Positions 53,051 through 63,900 of a DNA stretch of 64,000 nucleotides are shown piece by piece. The number at the start of each line of letters is the position of its first letter. Position 1 is the stretch's first letter. Below the pieces are notes generated by a model. It was given only the letters and a program-made list of their open reading frames with translations, ran no database searches and was not told the DNA's origin. The position numbers were made by a program, and so were the translations under genes. The stretch comes from an uncultured Prevotella sp. (lineage in GTDB: Bacteria > Bacteroidota > Bacteroidia > Bacteroidales > Bacteroidaceae), in contig CAMIVY010000005.1 in the NCBI GenBank assembly GCA_946402275.1, positions 62,001-126,000 on the forward strand, read 5' to 3'.

Positions 53051-54196
53051 TTACAGATGTTTTCGGAAGAATTCGAGGACGCGGTGCTGGGCTTTTTTAT
53101 TGCAGCTGTGCGGCATGTCCCATAGCTCTGTGTCTAGCTTGGCATCGGCTCCTTGTGACTTCCATGTGTCGTGCATGGTCTGGAAGGCTTTCTGGACACC
53201 AGCGACGGGGAAGAGCTTGTCCTGCGAGCCATTGATGAAAAGCATGGGTTTGGGACAGGCGAGGCTGGCGATATGTGGATAGTCGAGCCAGCGGCGAAGA
53301 CCAGGGAAGCAGTTGGCAAAACCGCCATTTTCCGTACGACTGTATTTAAAGGACATCTGCTCATCGGTGGTTACCATCCAACAGATGGCGGTACCCACCT
53401 TGATGCGGTCGCTCAAGGCAGACAGCATCCAGGCGCGATAGGCACCCATTGACCATCCTGTACAGCCTATGCGTCGGGCATCCACCTCGGGCATCTGTGC
53501 CAGGTATTCCGTGCCTGCAATATCGTCGTAGGTCATCCAAGCAGACAGGTCAATGCCATACATCATCATATTGCCGGCTATCATGTCGTAGCGGTCGCGG
53601 CGTGCCCCTTCTTTCTGTCCCCGTTCGCCCCACATCGGTGCATCGGCAGAGAATACTACGTAGCCGTTCTTTGCCAGGTAGTCGCCGAAGTATTGACCTT
53701 CATAGCCCTTCAGCCACTCGTCGGCATCCTTGATGACCGTTGAGTCTTCGCAAGCCAACGGGCGGATCATCTTCTCCTTGCCGATAAAGAGGTGGGCCCC
53801 GTGATCGTGCAGGGCATTCACGGCGGGGAAGGGTCCTTTGCCGTCGGGGATAAGCACATAGGCGGGCACCGTATAGTAGCGGCTCAACCGGATTTCTATC
53901 TTGCGTGCCTTATAGCCGTCGCGCTGTTCCTCGTATAGTACCTTTGCCTCATAACCATGAGCAGGAGCAGGTGGGGGAGTGAGCATGCAGTCGAACACCT
54001 TCTGTCGAGCCATCTTGCGCCATTCATCAAAGTCTCGGATATCGCTATGTCCCCAAGCCAAGGGATAGTTCAGGTCGGCTAACAGCGAGTCAGCATATAC
54101 GGGCAGGTTGCGCATGAACTCGTATTTGTCACGCGTCTGGGAAAGGGCATTCATGCTGCATAGCAGCAATCCTGCAATGACAGAGATGGTTTTCAT
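53051..54196 (-). CDS. Secreted alpha/beta hydrolase (dienelactone hydrolase/acetyl xylan esterase-like)
   Basis: 381 residues from ATG 54196; the in-frame start at 54283 would overlap the preceding gene. Signal peptide (TISVIAGLLLCSMNALSQ). Nucleophile elbow GCTGWSMGAYRAWML (Ser near residue 249), oxyanion-type region LHDHGAHLFIGKEK, and late Asp and His in NGSQDKLFPVAG and WDMPHSCNK. This resembles prolyl-oligopeptidase-like esterases found in pectin and xylan loci. It is the last gene of the GH106-SGNH-GH2-regulator operon, 13 bases after the regulator. The substrate, perhaps an acetyl or methyl ester, is inferred. Confidence 0.8.
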   Translation of the reverse strand: MKTISVIAGLLLCSMNALSQTRDKYEFMRNLPVYADSLLADLNYPLAWGHSDIRDFDEWRKMARQKVFDCMLTPPPAPAHGYEAKVLYEEQRDGYKARKIEIRLSRYYTVPAYVLIPDGKGPFPAVNALHDHGAHLFIGKEKMIRPLACEDSTVIKDADEWLKGYEGQYFGDYLAKNGYVVFSADAPMWGERGQKEGARRDRYDMIAGNMMMYGIDLSAWMTYDDIAGTEYLAQMPEVDARRIGCTGWSMGAYRAWMLSALSDRIKVGTAICWMVTTDEQMSFKYSRTENGGFANCFPGLRRWLDYPHIASLACPKPMLFINGSQDKLFPVAGVQKAFQTMHDTWKSQGADAKLDTELWDMPHSCNKKAQHRVLEFFRKHL

Positions 54197-54209
54197 TGTA
54201 GTTTGTTTT

Positions 54210-56873
54210 TTATTGCTGGTTGACGTATTCGCGGGGTGACATGCCGAAGCGCTTTCGGAAACATTTGCCAAAGTAGCTGGCATCCTTGAAACCGGAGCGA
54301 TAGGCTATCTCGGTGATGTTGAGATTGGTAGTCTGCAGGAGTTCTGCAGCATGACTAAGTCGGAACTCCTTAATCAGGTCAACAGGTGCAAAACCTGTTT
54401 GACCTTTCACTTTCTTATAGAAGGCAGAACGCGAAAGGCCCATTTCTGCTGCCATATCGTCTATGTTGTATTCGCTATTGGGAATGTTCTGACGGATAAT
54501 ATGGTGCAAGTGGTCAATGAACTCGTCGCCCTCATCTGGCTTACTGGTCAGTTTGGCCAGTCGCTGGCTGATATATATCTCGTTACGCATACGATTCATC
54601 TGCAAAATGGTACGGATAACAAGCCAGGCTATTAAAAGGGCAATGGATATATAGATAAGGTATGCCCACCATGTAGCCCACCAGGGAGGCAGGATGCTTA
54701 TTGTGATACGCGCCGATGACTGAAGGGTAGGATTTGCATCGTCAATGGCTTCAACAATAAAGGTATATTTGCCGGGAGCAACCTCATTATATGGTGCAAC
54801 ACGGTGAGGTCCGGGATAATGCCAGTCCCGGTCGTATCCTTCCAGTTTGTAACGATAACTGATTTGTGAATGGTCTTGGAACTTCAGGGCTGCAAATTCT
54901 ATGATAAATGAGTTTTGATCATGCTCCAGTTCTATTTGTTCACAATATGGTATGGCTAGTGGACCTTCATAGGACTGGTTGTCTGAAATGATGTCAATGA
55001 TACAGGTGCGATAGTTTGTCTTGCTGGTCTGCAACTGGTCTGGGCTGAAGGTTAGAATACCTTGTTTGGTACCAATCCACATATGTCCGTCTGTAGAGCA
55101 TAGTGCGGAGGTCTCTTCCATCTGCACGTCAGGAATGCCGTCATAGCGGTCGAAGTTGCGGATGCGCCCTGTCTGTTGATTATAACAGGAAAGGCCTGCC
55201 TCTGTAGCAAACCAGAGCCGTCCATGCTGGTCTTCTGTGATAGAGTAGATAACGTCATTACGCAGTCCTTCACGCAGTCCAAGAGGTGCGAAACGAATGG
55301 TTTCCTTATCAGCAATAAGACGTTGCAGTCCACCACCAAAAGCACCCACCCAAATCTGTCCAGTCTGGTCACGGTGCATGGTGTAGATATCGTTGTTGGC
55401 AAAGTTTGCCATAGGGGTGTTCTGGTAGGTTTTGAACAGGATGGCTTTCGGCTTGTCCAGATTACCATTGAGACTCATCAGTCCGTCAATAGTACCCACC
55501 CATATTCGTCCTTGCTGATCCTCCGTGATGTTTCGTACTTCGGTATAAAGTCCATAGGCGGGATAATGCCTAAAACCGTGGTGCTTATTATAGAAGGTCA
55601 AATGTCCATCTGTGCTCTCTTTGACTAAGTTTAGTCCGCCATCAAGTGTACCCACCCATATTCTGTTTTTCGAATCAAAGAAAGTATAATAGACATTATT
55701 GCCGCTGATGCTGGATGGGTTGCCTTTCTGATGCTTATAATGCGTCAGCTGATATCCCATAGGCTGTGAACTGTCAGGTGTTGCAACAATCAGTCCGTCA
55801 CCCTTAGTGGAGAGCCACAGTCGCCCGCGATTGTCCTCTGTGGCATGATAAACAGCACCGATGCCATATTGTGCATAAGGAAGTGTTTTCTTTAATTCAC
55901 CATTGGAAGCATAGATATACACGTCCCGACTGCGAGTGCTGACGAGTATTTGTCTATTACGCATCTGATAGATGCAGCGAACTCCTGTCAAATCGTGGTT
56001 AGGCAACGAGATAAGGTTGAATGTATGGCGAGGTGTGCTGATGCAAAAAATGCCTTGTGAGGCAGTAGCAACCCATAGCAGACTGTCCTTGTCCTGATAG
56101 AGATTTGCGTATTTGTCGATACCAGCTTCTGTCACCAGTCGGTTGAGTCGTTCAGCTTCCTGCTGTTGCCGTGCCTCCTCTTTCTGCATAGCCTCCCTCA
56201 GAGAGCCTTTTCCTTTCCGTAGGGTGAAAATGCGATAATCACGTCCGACATAGACCATGTAGTCTTTTGTTTCTTCTGTGATATCCTCTCGCAGTTGAAG
56301 CGTCTGTGGGTCAATCTTCCCCTTAGCATCCACCAATTTCTGAATACTGATACTCCCATTTCTGTTCGTACAAGCCATCAGCAACGTCTTGTCTTTTGTC
56401 AGCAATAGGATGTACCCTTCCTCATTACGTTGTGTCTTGATGACCTGTAGGTTCTTGGTATATTTCTTCAACTCGTTGTCAACAGCATGGAAATGAAGCG
56501 TGCGAGGATTGAATGTAAAGAGTTTCCAATCTACCGTTTTCAGCCACAATGTACCTTGCGCATCCTCTGCAATGCTTTCCACCTTATGGGGAGGATTGTC
56601 AGAAACCATTTTCTTTGCCTCTTCATTACCTTGCAAGCGCCCTTCGGTTGAGCGATAGGTAACGAACTTTCCACCATCAAAACGGCATAAGCCATACCAA
56701 GTGCCAAGCCATAGAAAACCATCGCTGCTTCGTAAAGCGCACATTACGTTGTTTGAAGGTAATCCGTTGGCTGTTGTATAATGTTCGGAAATGACAGAGG
56801 GTACTGCCTGCGCCATGCAGGTAGCTATTGATAGCATTCCCAACAGCAAGGATGACAAGACTCTTCGTACCAT
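54210..56873 (-). CDS. Propeller-sensor AraC regulator lacking the kinase (HTCS-like)
   Basis: 887 residues from ATG 56873, 4 bases after the GH2 stop. A signal peptide is followed by a periplasmic two-propeller sensor with repeats like RGRLWLSTKGDGLIVATPDS, KNRIWVGTLDGGLNLV, QGRIWVGTIDGLMSL and HGRLWFATEAGLSCYN, then a Y_Y_Y-type domain (ISYRYKLEGYDRDWHYPGPH), a membrane segment (about 728-752, WWAYLIYISIALLIAWLVIRT) and an AraC DNA-binding domain (YNIDDMAAEMGLSRSAFYKKVKG, NITEIAYRSGFKDASYFGKCF). The usual HisKA, ATPase and receiver domains of Bacteroidetes hybrid sensors are absent, with only about 40 residues between membrane and AraC domain. It probably controls its own operon. Confidence 0.9.
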   Translation of the reverse strand: MVRRVLSSLLLGMLSIATCMAQAVPSVISEHYTTANGLPSNNVMCALRSSDGFLWLGTWYGLCRFDGGKFVTYRSTEGRLQGNEEAKKMVSDNPPHKVESIAEDAQGTLWLKTVDWKLFTFNPRTLHFHAVDNELKKYTKNLQVIKTQRNEEGYILLLTKDKTLLMACTNRNGSISIQKLVDAKGKIDPQTLQLREDITEETKDYMVYVGRDYRIFTLRKGKGSLREAMQKEEARQQQEAERLNRLVTEAGIDKYANLYQDKDSLLWVATASQGIFCISTPRHTFNLISLPNHDLTGVRCIYQMRNRQILVSTRSRDVYIYASNGELKKTLPYAQYGIGAVYHATEDNRGRLWLSTKGDGLIVATPDSSQPMGYQLTHYKHQKGNPSSISGNNVYYTFFDSKNRIWVGTLDGGLNLVKESTDGHLTFYNKHHGFRHYPAYGLYTEVRNITEDQQGRIWVGTIDGLMSLNGNLDKPKAILFKTYQNTPMANFANNDIYTMHRDQTGQIWVGAFGGGLQRLIADKETIRFAPLGLREGLRNDVIYSITEDQHGRLWFATEAGLSCYNQQTGRIRNFDRYDGIPDVQMEETSALCSTDGHMWIGTKQGILTFSPDQLQTSKTNYRTCIIDIISDNQSYEGPLAIPYCEQIELEHDQNSFIIEFAALKFQDHSQISYRYKLEGYDRDWHYPGPHRVAPYNEVAPGKYTFIVEAIDDANPTLQSSARITISILPPWWATWWAYLIYISIALLIAWLVIRTILQMNRMRNEIYISQRLAKLTSKPDEGDEFIDHLHHIIRQNIPNSEYNIDDMAAEMGLSRSAFYKKVKGQTGFAPVDLIKEFRLSHAAELLQTTNLNITEIAYRSGFKDASYFGKCFRKRFGMSPREYVNQQ

Positions 56874-56877
56874 ATTC

Positions 56878-59478
56878 TTATTTCTGTATGCCAAAATCAG
56901 CTTGTTGAGCCTCTACTTCCTGTAACATCTTGGCTTTTTCTTTCTCGGAGAGGAAGGGCTTGTGGGAATTATTGGGCTCATAGGACTCATAGGTCTCATG
57001 GGACTTATAGGTCTTATAGGATTCGGAAAAGCACATCGGCAGGTCGTAAGGTACACTTTCTATTTCCAGTTCTGCTGGGGTGGGGGCATGAGTGCCAGGA
57101 AATTGAACCTCAGCCTTGATTATTATCTTACCTGCATTCTTAGTACTGCGAATGAGTACAGGGGCAGACCCCCATTCTACAGCTCGAGGGTTAGCATTAA
57201 TAGAGGCATCACCAATAATCTCACCTTCACCTTCAATGGTAAAGCGTATATTTTCCTTTGCCAGGCGGCGGACGTGTCCCAGGTCGTCCGTTACTTCGCA
57301 GACAACTACCACAAAGTCGGAGCCGTCGGCTACCAGCTTTTTACCCATCTCGTCCACATAGAGACGGAGCTTTGTGCTTCTACGCGAAGGCATCTTTTCT
57401 TCCGTGCAAACCACCTTCCCTTTTATGATGCCTTCTGCCACCATCTTTACATTCTGCCAGTTACGCTGAGTATAGCTCCAGTTACGAGCTTCAAAGAAGT
57501 CCCATGCATCCTTGAATACTACCATTCCATTTTCAACAGGAAGTGTCCAGCAATGTTCACCATCGTACATCGTCAGTCGTACGCTGTCGCAATTGCTGAA
57601 GATGGTAACATCCTTCTCAGAGAATTGTGTCATCTCATGAGCAATAGCTACGATGGGCTGTTCAGTAGCCTGTCGGAGCACAGCAGCAAACATCGAGAAG
57701 GCTGTCTTCTTCTGGCGGAAGGCATCATAGATACCACCCCAATAGGGATCGGGATGATAGCCGCGCTGATGGTCAAAGGGATGCCACTGGCAACCACCGA
57801 TAAACTGTCCGGTGGTGTGATACAGTTCCTGCGTCGAGCGATAGAGGCTTAGGGCCTGTGTCAGCATAGGGCGCTCACCCCACGAACGGGAGGCACGGTT
57901 CAGGTTGTTATGGGCGTACCAGTCATCGACCAGCTCACCAAACTCGCGGGTGAAGATGCACTGCCTGGGCTTATCGGCCTTGAAGTCGTCACCAGGCCAG
58001 CCATATACCACGTCATAGTTCTCTGCCACACCGGCACTGTGTACATCGGCAGCAGCCATTGGGCGATAAGGGTAAGGATACTCGTCTTTCGTAATCTGTA
58101 AGGCTTGCAGTGCAAAGTCCTCCGGATAGCGCGTCTCGTTCAAGATGGGTTCCCACATCAAGACGCAAGGATGGTTTCTGTCGCGACGGATGATGTTGCG
58201 CGTGTTCTCGTGAACTTTCTCATCCCACCCCTTGTCCTTGTTCCAATATTGCCAACCAGGAGTAGCTACGATGATAAAGAGGCCCAGCTCGTCACAGGCA
58301 TCCATGAAAGAAGGATCTTGAGGATAGTGTGCCGTGCGGATAATGGTAAATCCTGCATCACGCAATCGCTTGGCGTCACGCCATTGCTGAGAGTTAGGTA
58401 GGGCATTGCCCACATAGGCAAAGTCCTGATGACGATTGGCACCCACTAGCTGGTGGTATTTCTTACCATTGAGATAGAAGCCTGGCTGGCGACCTTGAGC
58501 ATCGTCCGTACGCACAAACTCGAAACTTCGGATGCCTATCTTCGTAATGCCACCATCCAGACAGGTCTTACCATCCTTGATGCGGGTGGCTATTTGATAT
58601 AAATAAGGTGTTTCAGGACTCCAAAGTTTTGGGCTCTTGACAAGGAATCGCTGGGTAATGGTATGCGTCTCGCCGGGCTGCAACCTCAGTTTGGCTTGTT
58701 GCCGTGCCACAACATTAGACGAAACTGACGGTGCGAGAACGTTTTCTACGGTAACGGTTCGAGGGCGGCTGTCGCTGTTGCGCACCTCGGTATTGACAAA
58801 CACCTCTGCACTTTTCTCACTGATGTTGGCATAATGTACGAAGAGACCTCCGCCAGCCACCTTGTTTTCCTCTATGGCATCGGTAATAGCCACCTTGTTT
58901 TTAGCGATGAGCCACACGTCACGATAGATGCCACCATGATAGGCGAAGTCAAGTGTCATCTGCTTCTTACCAGGAGGATAGGTCTTGTCATCACTGTTGT
59001 CTGCACAGATAGCAATGACTAAATCGTCACCCACTTGGTAGCCGGAAAGAGGGATGGTAATAGGCAAATAGCCACCTTCGTGCTCTTTCACCTTCTTACC
59101 ATTGATGTAGATAGTCTGCTTGCCCATGATGGCTTCAAAATGAAGGGTGACATCACGACCTGCACATTCTTGTGGCAATACAAAGTGCTTACGATACCAT
59201 GCCTTGCCCTGATAGTTACGGCAACCACTGGCTTCGGCAGGCATCAGTTGCACACTATGAGGTGTTGAAATCACTTCCCAAGAATTGTCGTTAAAATCCT
59301 TCGTCTCGGCACCAGCCACATCACCTAAATAGAATCGCCATCCAGCATTGAAATTCCAAATTAAGCGACCACTATGCTCCAAAGGAAATAAACCAGCCAC
59401 GGAAACATTCTCTGCAAGGAGGGAACTTGCTGATGTGGTCAATATGCAAAGGAAAAGGATAAATAGTAATTTCTTCAT
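56878..59478 (-). CDS. Secreted glycoside hydrolase family 2 enzyme (beta-galactosidase-like)
   Basis: 866 residues with a signal peptide. N-terminal sugar-binding-type domain (WRFYLGDVAGAETKDFNDNSW), beta-sandwich, then the TIM barrel: RLRDAGFTIIRTAHYPQDPSFMDACDELGLFIIV, the acid/base VLMWEPILNETRYP (Glu near residue 447) and the nucleophile CIFTREFGELVDDW (Glu near 515). Further C-terminal beta domains follow. Family membership is firm; galactosidase or glucuronidase cannot be separated by eye. The extreme C-terminus contains a 54-bp nonamer array (56971-57024), giving the repeat TYK/SHE/TYE/SYE. Confidence 0.88.
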   Translation of the reverse strand: MKKLLFILFLCILTTSASSLLAENVSVAGLFPLEHSGRLIWNFNAGWRFYLGDVAGAETKDFNDNSWEVISTPHSVQLMPAEASGCRNYQGKAWYRKHFVLPQECAGRDVTLHFEAIMGKQTIYINGKKVKEHEGGYLPITIPLSGYQVGDDLVIAICADNSDDKTYPPGKKQMTLDFAYHGGIYRDVWLIAKNKVAITDAIEENKVAGGGLFVHYANISEKSAEVFVNTEVRNSDSRPRTVTVENVLAPSVSSNVVARQQAKLRLQPGETHTITQRFLVKSPKLWSPETPYLYQIATRIKDGKTCLDGGITKIGIRSFEFVRTDDAQGRQPGFYLNGKKYHQLVGANRHQDFAYVGNALPNSQQWRDAKRLRDAGFTIIRTAHYPQDPSFMDACDELGLFIIVATPGWQYWNKDKGWDEKVHENTRNIIRRDRNHPCVLMWEPILNETRYPEDFALQALQITKDEYPYPYRPMAAADVHSAGVAENYDVVYGWPGDDFKADKPRQCIFTREFGELVDDWYAHNNLNRASRSWGERPMLTQALSLYRSTQELYHTTGQFIGGCQWHPFDHQRGYHPDPYWGGIYDAFRQKKTAFSMFAAVLRQATEQPIVAIAHEMTQFSEKDVTIFSNCDSVRLTMYDGEHCWTLPVENGMVVFKDAWDFFEARNWSYTQRNWQNVKMVAEGIIKGKVVCTEEKMPSRRSTKLRLYVDEMGKKLVADGSDFVVVVCEVTDDLGHVRRLAKENIRFTIEGEGEIIGDASINANPRAVEWGSAPVLIRSTKNAGKIIIKAEVQFPGTHAPTPAELEIESVPYDLPMCFSESYKTYKSHETYESYEPNNSHKPFLSEKEKAKMLQEVEAQQADFGIQK
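56971..57024. repeat. Six nonamers in the GH2 C-terminal tail
   Basis: attgggctc, ataggactc, ataggtctc, atgggactt, ataggtctt, ataggattc. In frame on the minus strand they encode (S/T)-(Y/H)-(K/E) triplets beyond the last domain. Confidence 0.85.
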
Positions 59479-59487
59479 AACACTTCA

Positions 59488-60948
59488 TCATTTAGGATTA
59501 TTATAATCGCCGGCTCCTTTAGAGACTGTAGTTGGTGCAGGCTCCCAATTGTCTGTGCGGAAAGAACTGACAGGCAGTCCATCGTGCATCAGGTCGCCAT
59601 CGGCCCAATCCTTGAAGGCATATCGCACCGCAACGGGTGTCTTTACTTCTTTGCATACCACATAGACTCGATTACGAGACACCCAGACCTTTGATGCTGG
59701 GTAGAAAACCTTGTCAGCACCAGCCACTTCAAAGTTCTTGGAAGTAGTGCCGTGCTCAAAGTAAACCCACTCTTTGCTTCTGTCGAAGGAAACCACAGCA
59801 GTATCGTTTTGGAAAGCCACCTCTTTATATACTGCGAAATCAGGCAAGCCTTTCATTTGATAGGTATTGCTGAGAGCCAGAATAGCTAAGCGTTCACCAG
59901 CCTGACGTTTTTTGCGAGGGTGGATGCCATATTCCAGTCCGGCATCCATCAGCACAGCCATGCGGGCATTGTCAATCATTGATTCTGCTTTCGCTTGTTG
60001 CTCACGCAGGTATTCACTGCCTTTCCATTGGATGAGCGAATAGTCATAGGGTGCTATCTGACAGTAATAGAAGGGGAAATTGCCTTGCTTCCAATCACTT
60101 CGCCAACCCTCTACCATTGCCTTCAACAAGGGGGCATAGAAATCATAGCGGGGCACATTATCCTCGCCCTGATACCAAATGGCACCTCGCATAGTGTAGC
60201 CGATGAGTGGCTTCAACTGTCCATTATAGAGTGCTGAAGGACAGCGTTGCTGCAACTTCTTCACATCTTCCTCCGTGATAGTCTGCTTTACCTTGGGAAA
60301 TGCCTTTAGCCATTCAGGAGCCATCCATGCCTCGCAAGCTGAACCACCCCAGGAGGTACAGATGAGTCCCACGGGCACGTTGAGTGTTGAGCGTAGCGCC
60401 TTACCAAAGTAATAGGCTGTGGCTGAGAAGTCGCGTACGCTGGCACTATTGGCCTCATTCCATTGACCTGTCACATCCCATTCAGGTGTCAGCGAAGCAT
60501 GTCGCTTTACGGTAAACAATCGTAAATTTACATCCTGACAATGCAGCAGTTCCTCTGTTGTCCCTTCTACAGGTTGCTGCTTGAAGCCTTTCATCTGCAT
60601 CTCCATGTTCGACTGGCCAGAGCATATCCATACCTCGCCAATCATGACGTTGTTCAGTTGAACATAGTCTCGGTCTTTGAAGCCAATGAAATAAGGACCA
60701 CCTGCTTTGGGTGTCTTTACCTTGACGCCAAAGTGTCCATCCTTGTTGACAGGAACATTATGTGATTTCTTGTCCCACGAAGTGCTGATAATGACTTTGG
60801 AACCAGGCTCACCCTTACCCCAGATATAACACTCCGTTTGCTGTTGCAGCACCATGTTGTCGCTGAAGAACTTGGGGAGTATGACCTTGGCATTAGCCGT
60901 GAGGGCCATCAGTGCTACAAAGGCGCAAAGAATTTTTCTCATAGTCAA
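59488..60948 (-). CDS. Secreted SGNH acetylesterase (sialate O-acetylesterase-like)
   Basis: 486 residues; ATG 60942 is an alternative start. Signal peptide, then an N-terminal beta domain. The SGNH blocks are present: WICSGQSNMEMQMKG (nucleophile Ser near residue 110), GLICTSWGGSACEAW, GYTMRGAIWYQGEDN and the Asp/His region DAGLEYGIHPRKK. These enzymes remove O-acetyl groups from sugars; in pectin loci they deacetylate rhamnogalacturonan. It lies 3 bases after the GH106 gene and 9 before the GH2 gene, in one operon. Confidence 0.85.
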   Translation of the reverse strand: MTMRKILCAFVALMALTANAKVILPKFFSDNMVLQQQTECYIWGKGEPGSKVIISTSWDKKSHNVPVNKDGHFGVKVKTPKAGGPYFIGFKDRDYVQLNNVMIGEVWICSGQSNMEMQMKGFKQQPVEGTTEELLHCQDVNLRLFTVKRHASLTPEWDVTGQWNEANSASVRDFSATAYYFGKALRSTLNVPVGLICTSWGGSACEAWMAPEWLKAFPKVKQTITEEDVKKLQQRCPSALYNGQLKPLIGYTMRGAIWYQGEDNVPRYDFYAPLLKAMVEGWRSDWKQGNFPFYYCQIAPYDYSLIQWKGSEYLREQQAKAESMIDNARMAVLMDAGLEYGIHPRKKRQAGERLAILALSNTYQMKGLPDFAVYKEVAFQNDTAVVSFDRSKEWVYFEHGTTSKNFEVAGADKVFYPASKVWVSRNRVYVVCKEVKTPVAVRYAFKDWADGDLMHDGLPVSSFRTDNWEPAPTTVSKGAGDYNNPK

Positions 60949-60951
60949 TTA

Positions 60952-63900
60952 TTATTTTACGGTAGTCAAGATGACAGGTGTCTCAATCAGTCCGGCAGGT
61001 AATAGCGCATCACCTTTAGTGCGGTATTTGGCATTTGTCCAGATGCCGTTGTATGGTGCCTTACCCTGGTCAGCTCCACGCAGGGCGTTGTGCCATGTGT
61101 TTACTACCTCAATCTCAATTTTGTTATTGCCCTTTTTCAAGGCACCGGTAATCTCTACTTCATAGGGAGCTGTCCATGCAATGCCACAGTCTTTGCCGTT
61201 CACCCACACATGGGCAATATCCTTCACGTTAGGAAGTGAGAGCCAGGCACGCTTCTTCAAAATCTTTTTCTCCTTCAAAGGCCATGTGATTTTATAGAGA
61301 GCATGTCCGCTGAAATAGCGTATCTTGTCATCAGAATGCTTGCTCCAGTCGAAGAGTTGCTGATTTTTCAGCGTAATACCACTTTCTTTGAAGGTGATAT
61401 CAAAGCTGTTTCCACCAGCATCCAGTTTTGAGACACCCTGTTTCCAGGCAGGGAATTCTTTGTCCCTAGGCAGGGAATTATAATTTCCTCCGTAGGAAAC
61501 GAAAGCAGACTCATAAGGAGCCAACGTTACAGAGCCTTTAAAGTTGTAGGTGTCATCCGTTTGTGGATAGTAAAGTATTCCGTTTCCATGATGCTGACGG
61601 AATGAAGGAGTGAAGGTCTGTTCCTTATTTGTTTGGTTCGAAAGGAAATAGATGTCCTGTCCGTTGTCATAGCGATGGGTAAACGCAATGCCTTCGGGCA
61701 ATACTGCATCTGGGGCAATACCTTTTAATTGTGCATCCTGATAAGGCTTGTCGATAACCATCACCCCTTGGTTGCGTAGCTCATTGATTCGTTTCTGTGC
61801 TTCTGGAGACACCAGGACACCTTCAGGTATTACCAACACCTTATAGTTAAAAGATGGATATAGCAATACATCCTTGTTCATAGAGTCGTATTGGTATCCG
61901 TGAAGTGGATTGATCCAGTCCTTCAGGTCAAAGATAGCAGCAGAATGCTTAACACCAACGGGCGACTCTTCCATGAGCAGTCCCGCATTGGCAAGACGTT
62001 TTTTCTCTGAGGCAACCCTTTCTGCACCAAACAATCCTGGCAGTATCTTTACGAGCTTGTCAGGAGTAAATGCCCGACAGGGTATTTCCTCACCTGTATA
62101 TACAGCGATATCCACAACGGGCTTTCCTTTTTGCAAGAGCTTTTGACAACGGGTGATATACTTCACGAACGATTTAGCTTCAGGGTACCAAGTCTGGTCG
62201 CGTTGGAAGAAAAGTCCTATGCCATCAAGCGTCATTCCTGGCTTTTTGTCGAGCCAAGGGTTGTGGGTGTTCACATGAAAGAAGAGACGGTTCATACCCA
62301 GTGCGAAGTTCCTGTCCAATATGGGCTTCACCATAGCAGGTGTTTCGTCCCATACGCCACGAACCTCAGTGAATCCCTCGGCTTGTATAATATCTTTGCC
62401 ATAGATATGTGCGCCACTGATAGCATCAAGCATGTCGTTGGGTTTGTCGTGTGTGGGTGAGTTCAGCCAGAATTCTCCCATAGGCATGTCCGTATATTTA
62501 TAATGCTTCATACCGTCGGAAACCATAGTGGGAGCCACATTCTCGCACGAAAGTTTTACGCCATATTTGTGGGCCATCTCAGACACGGTAGCGAAGAATG
62601 CCTCGTTCTTCAATTCGTCAATGGTTTTGCGAATGTCGCGAAGTATCACCTCGGCATTGTCGATAGCCACACCAGCCATTACCGGCAACAGGGGCAGTAG
62701 GTTGTAGCCTCGTCTGCGAGCAAACTCTTCGGCAAAAGTCGGTGACCAGTTCTGTGAACCACATTCCCACGAATCTACATGCATATATTTGATGACATCA
62801 TGATGGGGGCGCTGCATGAATTTGCCGAACCAGTTCTCTATCTGCTTCTGAACAGCCTTTGGTGAGAACTTGTCACACTCTAGTCCCTTGCCACCACCTG
62901 CTGTAGCGTTGGTATGACCTGTTGAGGTATAGCCCATACGGATAATACGCCAAGTGCCACCCATCAGATTCAGGTCTAACATATCACCCTTCATCTGTGT
63001 AGTTGTTATCTGGTAGAGGTGGGTGCGCTGTTTGCGGTTCAGGTGCTCGGCAGGCATGTCTGGGGCAATGCGCCATACCAAGCCTGCTTTTCCCTCCCAG
63101 TTGTCAATAGCGGGAACAGTGCCTAAACGGATGTTTTTCACTCGCAACACGGGTTTCCATTTAGCGGCATCCAAGTCTTCTGCACCAGGTTCTGTACCTG
63201 CAGGTCTCCATTCGAAACGGAAATACTTGGCGCGAGTGGGTGGAATGCTGAATGTGGTATTGTAGCCAGTGTTCTGCCATCCCTGTCTTGGTGGAGTCAG
63301 CTGTATCACCTCACGGAAGATAACGCCGTCGTCAGATGCTTTGATGGTGAGGCGCTGACTTTGGAAATTGGTGCCCGATGGTTCTATCTCCACATTAAAT
63401 ATCAATGCAGGCTTCTGCAGTTCGTATTGTATCCAGCAGGCTTTGTCTGCACAATAGACACCTTTGTCGTTAATAGTAACCTCTGACGAGTAGGTGGTTC
63501 TCTTGACATTGCTTGGGGAATATTTCTGTTGTAGGTCAGCATATCTCATGGCAAAACTTTCCTGGTTAAGGTCGGATACGTTGACAGCATATACAGCAAT
63601 GTCTTTGTAATAGTCCTGATAGTGTTGAGGCTTTGGCATCTTAAACCGATGTTGTCCTCCGCGGACTATTGTATCGCAGAATACTATTTTCTGCATAGAT
63701 TCCTCTGGCTTAATCCAAGGACCACCTGCCAATGCAAATCCATCACAGATGTGAATACCCATTTTCAGGTCAAGTTCATCGGCTTGCTCTAAGGCGCAAT
63801 CCACCATCCGCCAGAAGTTGTCACTCATGGCATTGGCATTACCTTGATACTCGGGATGCTCTTCTGCTCCGCGGATAGGCATCAGGTAGCAACCTCCCAA

